From Sphingomonas faeni (GTDB taxonomy: Bacteria; Pseudomonadota; Alphaproteobacteria; Sphingomonadales; Sphingomonadaceae), in NCBI RefSeq assembly GCF_003053745.1, contig NZ_QAYE01000002.1, positions 248,001 to 312,000 of the forward strand: a stretch of DNA of 64,000 nt. The letters are read 5' to 3'. The notes beneath the pieces were generated by a model that did no database searches, was not told the DNA's origin, and saw only the letters and a program-made list of their open reading frames with translations. Positions 58,540 through 64,000 of the stretch are shown here, piece after piece; positions within the stretch are counted from its first letter, which is position 1; the number at the start of each line of letters is the position of its first letter. Made by a program: the position numbers and the translations under genes.

Positions 58540-60222
58540 TCAGAAGGTCTTCGAGAGCTGGAACCAGGCGCGGCCCGACTTGTCGGGGGCCGACGTCGCA
58601 TCGGCATCGCCGAGTTTCCGCGCATAGGTCGCCTTGGCGGCGATCCCGTACGGTCCCGCCCAGCTCAGGCCGGCGCCGTACGCGCTACGCTTCGCGTGGT
58701 TCGATCCGTCGAAATACGGGTGTTTGACGTAATCGACCTCGCCGACGTCGACGAACCCGAACAGCTGGAGCGCACCCGGCACGACCTGCGGCAAAGCCAG
58801 TCGCGCCTCGGCGGTGGCGACATAGCCCTGGTCGCCGTACGCCTCGCCCTCGGGATAGGCGCGGACCGCATAGGCGCCGCCCAGCTCCATCTTCTCGGAG
58901 ATGTCGAGGTTGCTGAACGCGATCTGTCCGCGAGCGGACGCGAACAGCGACAGCGGGCCGGCAATCGTCTGCAACCGCGCGAAGCTGAACTGGACCTTCC
59001 CGTAGCTGCCATCGGTGCGTGCGGTCAGCGCGTCGACCGAACGCTCGTACGCGCCGCGGATGTCGAGATTGCCGACCGAATAGCTCAGCGAATACGCGCT
59101 CCAGCCGCCCCCGAGCAGCGTGTCGTGCTCATCGCCGCTGAGGCCGGCAGTGACGACCTGCGCGCGGCGATAGGTCGTGACGTCGACGATGCCGATCTTG
59201 TCCTCGAACCATTTCACGTCGCCACCGAGCGTCACGTATAGGTTGTTGTCGCGCGACCGGATCAGCGGATAGCTGGCATAGACGCTCGCGACGTCGGCGT
59301 TGCCGCTGCCGTCGAGGCTGTCGAATTCCTTGCCGAGCGAATAGTCGAGATGCGCGAACGCGACGCCCAATGTGACCTGCCCGATCGGCGCCTGGTACGA
59401 TGCGCGACCGTAAGCGAGCCCGGAGAACGAGGTCAGCGCGCGCAGGCTCAGCACGTCGCCCGAGCCGGTCGGGTTGTTCCAGTTGACCACGCCGCCGACG
59501 CGGTAGGCGCCGGTGTAGCGGTTGCCGGCGTTGTCGGCCTCGACACTGCCGGTGATGCTCTGGCCTGGGGTGATCGCGACCAGCAGGTCCGACGTACCGA
59601 CCGCGGTGCCGGGGCTGAGCGTCGAAGATACGCGCACGCCGGGCAGGTCCGACAACATTAGCAGGCGGCGCTCGAGCGGCGCGACCGCGACCGGATCGCC
59701 AACGTCGAGCCCGGCAAGAATGCCGTTCGCGACGCTGTCGGAAAGTCGTGACTCGTTCTTGACGCCGACCGCGCCGAAGCGTCCCTCGATGACGGCGATC
59801 GTCACTGCGCCGCTCCGTACGTCCTGCTCGGGAAGGTAGGCGTTCGCGACGAAATAGCCGCGGCTCGTGTAATAAGCGGTGATCCGCGCGGCGAGCGTCT
59901 TCAGGTCGGACAGGTCGAGCTCGCTGTTCGGCGTGAACTGCGATGCGGCGATCAGGTCGGCTTCTGGAAACAGCGTCGCACCGGTCACACGCAGCGACCG
60001 GACGAGCGTCTTCGGGCCACCCGTGGCGGCAACGACGACCGGCGTCTTGCGCTCGAACCCGAAGTCTGGCGCGGGCGTCTCGTTCAGCGGTACTGGCGGG
60101 ATCTGCTGGAGCTGTCCACCGGCCCCGACGGGAACCTGCGCCTGTGCCGATTGCGTCGAAATCAGCAAGGCAGCCGGGCTCACAGCCGCAAGCGCGGCCG
60201 CCCAAAGGGTCGACTTGTACAT
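58540..60222 (-). CDS. TpsB outer-membrane secretion protein (ShlB/FhaC family)
   Basis: 560 residues with a signal peptide (AALAAVSPAALLISTQSAQA). A POTRA-type region follows: LVRSLRVTGATLFPEADLIA, LAARITAYYTSRGYFVANAY and AVTIAVIEGRFGAVGVKNES, then the 16-strand Omp85-like barrel with AVRAYPEGEAYGDQGYVATA holding the conserved family motif that matches the (V/I)RG(Y/F) loop tip (here VRAYPEGE), and a C-terminal SGRAWFQLSKTF ending in Phe. It exports its partner TpsA, encoded 55 bases downstream. The ATG at 60222 has GAGGTG upstream; the frame extends to 60267. An AT-rich promoter region lies upstream. Confidence 0.92.
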   Translation of the reverse strand: MYKSTLWAAALAAVSPAALLISTQSAQAQVPVGAGGQLQQIPPVPLNETPAPDFGFERKTPVVVAATGGPKTLVRSLRVTGATLFPEADLIAASQFTPNSELDLSDLKTLAARITAYYTSRGYFVANAYLPEQDVRSGAVTIAVIEGRFGAVGVKNESRLSDSVANGILAGLDVGDPVAVAPLERRLLMLSDLPGVRVSSTLSPGTAVGTSDLLVAITPGQSITGSVEADNAGNRYTGAYRVGGVVNWNNPTGSGDVLSLRALTSFSGLAYGRASYQAPIGQVTLGVAFAHLDYSLGKEFDSLDGSGNADVASVYASYPLIRSRDNNLYVTLGGDVKWFEDKIGIVDVTTYRRAQVVTAGLSGDEHDTLLGGGWSAYSLSYSVGNLDIRGAYERSVDALTARTDGSYGKVQFSFARLQTIAGPLSLFASARGQIAFSNLDISEKMELGGAYAVRAYPEGEAYGDQGYVATAEARLALPQVVPGALQLFGFVDVGEVDYVKHPYFDGSNHAKRSAYGAGLSWAGPYGIAAKATYARKLGDADATSAPDKSGRAWFQLSKTF

Positions 60223-60771
60223 GAACACCTCGAAAGTCACCGCGGATGGAAGGCACGAGTCTCCCATCCGCAGCAGCGGGAGCCATGTTCAATGAATGTG
60301 GGGAGAGCGTCCGAAGCAAGGACGAAGCCTTCGAAGATACTGGAGCGCGATTATGATCGGGTCTCAAGAATCCGTATGCGAATCGGCGTTATGCGGCTGA
60401 AAAGGTCCGTCGCGACGTTCGCAACGCTTGGCCTATTCCACTATACTTGATCTATGTATGGTACCAAGATCAATTACAAGCTAAATATCTGATTAATTGT
60501 TCGTTAATTTACAATTATTGCAATCGAGTAGCAGCCTCCGGCGTGACTGGTCCTCGTCACGTCAGTCTATAGATGACGTTGACGTAAAGAGCAGGGGGAT
60601 ACTGCCTTTCAGGACGACGGGCAGCGGTATGCCGTTGCTGGAAGTGGAGAGGCGCCACCAGCCACGGTGTCGTGAGTAGCAATTCTCGCACGCGGGGGCC
60701 CGGTACGCTCGCTACCGACTGTTTCACGGCCATGTCGCAATAGCGCGCCGCAGCTATCCTCGATCGTTCCG
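60223..60771. other. Long AT-rich intergenic region before tpsB
   Basis: A 549-base stretch with no convincing gene. Between about 60440 and 60530 the base composition drops far below the surroundings, with runs such as AATTGTTCGTTAATTTAC. It contains the promoter-like pair at 60440-60467. A 60-codon frame at 60497-60679 lacks a ribosome site and homology. The remainder (60540-60771), past the PepSY gene stop, shows nothing I can name. Confidence 0.6.
60440..60467 (-). promoter_or_regulatory. Putative tpsB operon promoter
   Basis: On the minus strand TTGGTA (60462-60467) and TATAGT (60440-60445) are 16 bases apart. The -10 box matches five of six consensus bases. A start here would give a leader of about 210 bases before the tpsB ATG, long enough to carry regulation. 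By eye only. Confidence 0.4.
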
Positions 60772-62154
60772 CTATCGCCTCACCCCCGCGAGCAACACCA
60801 AGCGGTCGATTAGGAAGATCACAACTACCGACACCCCCAGGATCGGGAATACCACTCCCGCGACGATGAGAATGGCGACCGCGCCCTTGATCCTCGTCGG
60901 GGACACGCGAGCGGGCGCGGCGAGGCGGCCCGTCGGGCGGCGCTTCCACCACATCACGACGCCGCTGATCACGAGCAACACGATTGCGATGCACGTCGTC
61001 AGCATCACGAGTTGGTTCGCTAGTCCGAAGTAATTGCCCATGTGCAGTTGGACGCCGAGCTCGATCGCTTTCGTCGCCCAGCCATAATCGGGGTAGCCGA
61101 CCTCGCGGATCAGGCCGCCGGTCCAGCGATCGAAATACAGCGTGCGCTGCCCCTGCGGCTGATCGGGATAGGTGTAGGCGGTGTAGACGCCGGTCGCCCC
61201 ACTCGGCAGGAACAGGCGATACGCGCCCGCGACGTGGTGATCGCGCGTGACGGAGGTTGCGATCCGGTCGATCCCTGCAACCGCCGCATCGTCGCGGACC
61301 GCCATGGTCATCTCGTGGCCGGCATGACCGGCATGCTCGGAGGATGCCGTCGATGTCGGCATCGGTGCGAGTTCCATCGTCCACGGTGCTTCGCCCAGTG
61401 CGGTCTTCATCGGCACGCTCTTCGGGGCATTGTGCGTCCGGTTCGATGCCGGGTAGCCGATGCCGAGCGCCGCCGTACCGCGGTTGAGCAGGTCGCCCTG
61501 GATCCCGGCCCAAGGAAGGCCGGTCAGCAGCAGGAACGCGATGAACGCGACGGACCAGACGCCGATCACCGCGTGCAGGTCGCGCCAGAACAGGCGTCCC
61601 CTCGCGCCGAGCCTGGGATAGAGGATCCCGCCGAGCCCACCACGCCCGCGCGGCCACCACAGATACATCCCGGTGACGATCAGGACGAGCGCCCAGCATG
61701 CGGCAAGCTCGACGATCCGGTCGCCGACCGTGCCGAGCGTCAGCGATCCGTGCATCTCGTCGGCGAACCCTACCAGCGTGCGGGTATAGATCGTCGAGCC
61801 GAGCACGCGGCCCGTTCCCGGATCGACGGCCACGCGGAGCGGTTCGCCATGATCGGGGGTGACGAATACGACCGCCGAGCGGTTGGGCGCACCCGGCAGG
61901 TCGATCCGCGTCGCTGCCCCCGGATGAGCCTTCAGCGCGGCATCGATCATCCGCGATGGCGGCACCTGCGTTGCATGGACCGCGACGAAGCGCTGCGCTG
62001 GATACAGCGCATCGTCGATCTCGTCGTTGAACAGGTAGATCGAGCCCGTGACGGCCAGGATCAGCAGGAAGGGGGCGACGATCAGGCCGGCATAGAAATG
62101 CCAGCGCCACAGCGCGCGGTACGCTTTCGGATCGACCGAACCGGTGAATGCCAT
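60772..62154 (-). CDS. PepSY-domain membrane protein (iron-uptake reductase-like)
   Basis: 460 residues with four main membrane helices: LWRWHFYAGLIVAPFLLILA near the N-terminus, LAACWALVLIVTGMYLWWPR, VIGVWSVAFIAFLLLTGLPW and VMLTTCIAIVLLVISGVVMW, plus a C-terminal pair. Between them lie periplasmic PepSY domains and a His-rich loop (SSEHAGHAGHEMTM) that could bind metal. This PiuB/PepSY-TM architecture is typical next to siderophore receptors, where members are proposed to reduce ferric siderophores. The ATG at 62154 is 14 bases after the receptor stop, so the two form an operon. The His-rich loop is an extra relative to the plain family. Confidence 0.88.
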   Translation of the reverse strand: MAFTGSVDPKAYRALWRWHFYAGLIVAPFLLILAVTGSIYLFNDEIDDALYPAQRFVAVHATQVPPSRMIDAALKAHPGAATRIDLPGAPNRSAVVFVTPDHGEPLRVAVDPGTGRVLGSTIYTRTLVGFADEMHGSLTLGTVGDRIVELAACWALVLIVTGMYLWWPRGRGGLGGILYPRLGARGRLFWRDLHAVIGVWSVAFIAFLLLTGLPWAGIQGDLLNRGTAALGIGYPASNRTHNAPKSVPMKTALGEAPWTMELAPMPTSTASSEHAGHAGHEMTMAVRDDAAVAGIDRIATSVTRDHHVAGAYRLFLPSGATGVYTAYTYPDQPQGQRTLYFDRWTGGLIREVGYPDYGWATKAIELGVQLHMGNYFGLANQLVMLTTCIAIVLLVISGVVMWWKRRPTGRLAAPARVSPTRIKGAVAILIVAGVVFPILGVSVVVIFLIDRLVLLAGVRR

Positions 62155-62168
62155 CTGGAAACCCCTGC

Positions 62169-64000
62169 TCAGAAATGCGTGGAAAGCGCGATTTCGACGC
62201 TGCGTGGCGCGCCGATATAGACGTTGGTCGTCGGGTATCCCGAATACTCGCCGTAGAACGCGTCGGTCAGGTTGCGGCCGCGGACCGAGACCGAGGCCTG
62301 CGGTGCGACCTGATAGCTGATCGACGCGTCGACGGTCGTATGCCCGTGGACGAAATAGCTGTTGGCGGTGTCGGTGTAGAAGCCGGACACATGCCGGACG
62401 AACCCGCCAAGCGTCACCGGGATAGACTTGATCGTATAGAGCGCCGAACCGCTGACGGTGGTCGACGGCGTGTTGATCGGCCGATTGCCGGCGCGGTCGA
62501 TGCGGGCGCCGGCGATCAGTTCGCTCAGTTGATCGTACTGCGCGTCGGTATAGGCGGCACCCGCGAACAGCGAGAGCGCGTCGGTGACTGCTGCGCCGAT
62601 GTTGAGCTCAACGCCCTGCGACGATTGCTTGCCGCCTTGAATGGCTTGCTGCGGATTGTTCGGATCGCGTGTGAGGATGTTGGTCTGCTCGATCCGGTAT
62701 GCGGCGCCGGTCATCGTCAGCCGCTTGGCGAACGCGGAGGCCTTGAAACCGACCTCGTACGAGCGGCCCTTCGTCAGCTTGTAGGTCGTGTTGACGATCG
62801 ACTGGAGCAGTATCGACGATACCGGCGTCACCGCGGTCGTATATTGGCCGTACAAGGTTATGTCGGGCGTAAGGTCGTAGGTCGTGCCGATCCGCCACGA
62901 GAACGGATCATAGGTCGGCGCGCCCCGCGTCACCGCGCCGTTCGCGTTGGAGTTGGTTATGACGCGGGTTAGGTCGATATAATCGTACCGCGCGCCGCCG
63001 ACCAGCAGCCAGCCCGGAGTCAGGTTGAGCGCGTCCTCGGCGAACACCGACGCCGTCTTGAGCTTCGAGTCATAGACGACGTTGGTCGTCGAATAGGCGG
63101 CATCGCCGGTCGGGAAGACGCCGACGATCGGCGCGAACGGATCGACGTTCGCGATCCGCACGGCGGCGTTGCCACCGACCGGGCTTTGCTGGCGAGGGTT
63201 GACGAAGTTCGTGTCGTTATATTCCCCGCCCAGGCTGAACCGGTTGCGCAGTCCCGCGATCACGCTGTCGTTGGCGAACACGAGCCGCTCGTTCCAGAAC
63301 TTGTGGTCGTGGTAGATGCGCTGGACCGACCGCGCGAAGCTGCCATTGGGGAAGGCGGCGGTGGGCGCGGTGAAGTTCTGATCGCCACTCAGCACGAAGG
63401 CGCGCTTGGCGTGATACCAGGTGAAGTCGTTCGCGACCGACCAGCCGCCGCCGATCGCATAATCGATCCGCGACCGCAGCGTCGTGTCGCGTGCGCCGGA
63501 ATAGGCACCGTACGGATTGTAATTGCGAAGGCGCAGCGCCTTGTCGATCACCATGCCGTTCTGGCTACGCAGCGCGTCGCTCGGGTCGCGTGCAACGGCG
63601 GCGGAGACGAACGGCAGCCCTTGATAGCTGCTGTCGTACCGGTCCTCGTAATGGTCGACGGCGAAGAGCAGGCTCAGGTCGGCCGACGGCTTGAACAGGA
63701 TGCTGCCCGTCAGTCCGACCGAGCGCGTCGCATTGTCGTCGACGTCGTACAGGCTGTTGGAATGCATGTAGCTGGCGTCCGCACGGACCGCGACGGTGTC
63801 CGACAGTTTCAGGTTCACGCCGCTGGCCGCGGTCACCGTGTCGAAGCTGCCGACGCTCAGCAATCCATCGAGATGGTCCCCGTCGAACGTCGGCTTGCGG
63901 GTGACCTTGTTGATGACGCCGGCCAGCGCGCCTTCGCCGTAGAGTACCGAGGCTGGCCCCTTGATCACTTCGATCCGGTCGAAATGCCACACATTGGTAT
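62169..64000 (-). CDS. TonB-dependent siderophore receptor, 5' end outside window
   Basis: At least 610 residues; the frame is open through the right edge, so the signal peptide and most of the plug are missing. It opens within the plug at HFDRIEVIKGPASVLYGEGA, followed by LAGVINKVTRKPTF, the signature of siderophore receptors of the FhuA/FpvA class. The barrel follows with many Tyr/Asp turns and ends in GAPRSVEIALSTHF, with terminal Phe. No STN domain can be assessed. It should import a ferric siderophore with TonB. The stop lies 14 bases before the PepSY gene, which probably shares the transcript. A GTG at 63992 is an internal codon, not the start. Confidence 0.9.
   Translation of the reverse strand, partial: TNVWHFDRIEVIKGPASVLYGEGALAGVINKVTRKPTFDGDHLDGLLSVGSFDTVTAASGVNLKLSDTVAVRADASYMHSNSLYDVDDNATRSVGLTGSILFKPSADLSLLFAVDHYEDRYDSSYQGLPFVSAAVARDPSDALRSQNGMVIDKALRLRNYNPYGAYSGARDTTLRSRIDYAIGGGWSVANDFTWYHAKRAFVLSGDQNFTAPTAAFPNGSFARSVQRIYHDHKFWNERLVFANDSVIAGLRNRFSLGGEYNDTNFVNPRQQSPVGGNAAVRIANVDPFAPIVGVFPTGDAAYSTTNVVYDSKLKTASVFAEDALNLTPGWLLVGGARYDYIDLTRVITNSNANGAVTRGAPTYDPFSWRIGTTYDLTPDITLYGQYTTAVTPVSSILLQSIVNTTYKLTKGRSYEVGFKASAFAKRLTMTGAAYRIEQTNILTRDPNNPQQAIQGGKQSSQGVELNIGAAVTDALSLFAGAAYTDAQYDQLSELIAGARIDRAGNRPINTPSTTVSGSALYTIKSIPVTLGGFVRHVSGFYTDTANSYFVHGHTTVDASISYQVAPQASVSVRGRNLTDAFYGEYSGYPTTNVYIGAPRSVEIALSTHF

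Noticed and set aside
55392..58727. An 1111-codon rightward frame with Trp/Arg/Ser/Gly-rich repeats, and a Gly-Ala frame at 55660-56583
   Set aside because: Both are shadows of the tpsA Pro-Ala repeat region on the other strand; the tpsA frame has the signal peptide, TPS domain and ribosome site.
60497..60679. A 60-codon rightward frame in the AT-rich region before tpsB
   Set aside because: No ribosome site, no homology, and it overlaps the promoter-rich intergenic sequence.
1..64000. CRISPR arrays, insertion sequences, prophage, tRNA and rRNA genes
   Set aside because: No regularly spaced repeats, transposase or integrase motifs, or cloverleaf or rRNA-like sequence were recognised on reading both strands; a tRNA or repeat search could still find something I missed.

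Overview
The window is chromosomal DNA from a GC-rich alphaproteobacterium, most likely a Sphingomonas or close relative. This is judged from gene content: many TonB-dependent receptors, FecI/FecR pairs, DUF2141 and DUF2334 proteins, a biliverdin-type bacteriophytochrome and envelope polysaccharide genes. Stop-poor antisense frames are abundant, as expected at this GC content. I saw no rRNA, tRNA, CRISPR array, insertion sequence or prophage. Two genes are cut by the window edges: a GH43-like protein at the left and a TonB-dependent siderophore receptor at the right.

Layout. 1-5 kb: metabolic genes (GH43-like fragment, DUF2252, YajO-type aldo/keto reductase, Gfo/Idh/MocA oxidoreductase, DUF72, a small conserved protein). 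5-10 kb: a secreted DUF3857/transglutaminase/TPR protein and a GAF-(degenerate GGDEF)-EAL protein. 10-18 kb: a bacterial alpha-2-macroglobulin overlapping penicillin-binding protein 1C. 18-25.3 kb: a leftward envelope operon (LPG-synthase-like membrane protein, DUF2141, exo/endonuclease/phosphatase-fold protein, GH84) and a divergent rightward operon (DUF2334 deacetylase, GT4 glycosyltransferase, small membrane protein). 25.4-29.4 kb: ECF sigma / FecR / STN-TonB receptor module 1. 29.5-32.4 kb: an RpfF-like diffusible-signal-factor synthase converging on a membrane GGDEF-EAL protein. 32.5-35 kb: GST, YeaE-type reductase, SirB1-type protein. 35-40.8 kb: polysaccharide cluster (two glycosyltransferases, a GINT1-like protein, a CDP-glycerol-transferase-like protein, a Wzx-type flippase) running directly into ECF sigma / FecR / STN-TonB receptor module 2 (40.8-44.7 kb). 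45-51 kb: DUF2141, a small glycine-rich secreted protein, SDR plus GH130-like pair, LysR/MFS divergent pair, EthD protein. 50.7-54.8 kb: bacteriophytochrome kinase, an HExxH secreted protein, a prolyl-4-hydroxylase-like dioxygenase. 54.9-60.2 kb: a leftward two-partner secretion operon (TpsB, a TpsA with about 175 residues of Pro-Ala repeat, then an L,D-transpeptidase). 60.8-64 kb: siderophore receptor followed by a PepSY membrane reductase-like protein.

Themes. Most of the window concerns the cell envelope: glycan assembly and remodelling, outer-membrane import under cell-surface signalling (two paralogous sigma/anti-sigma/receptor sets), envelope defence (A2M/PBP1C) and surface display. A second theme is signalling: two EAL-containing c-di-GMP proteins, a DSF-synthase homologue and a red-light receptor kinase. 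The observations I rate highest are the RpfF-like/GGDEF-EAL pair, the TpsB-TpsA-L,D-transpeptidase operon with its Pro-Ala tract, and an ECF sigma gene that has no usual start codon in front of its conserved region 2.
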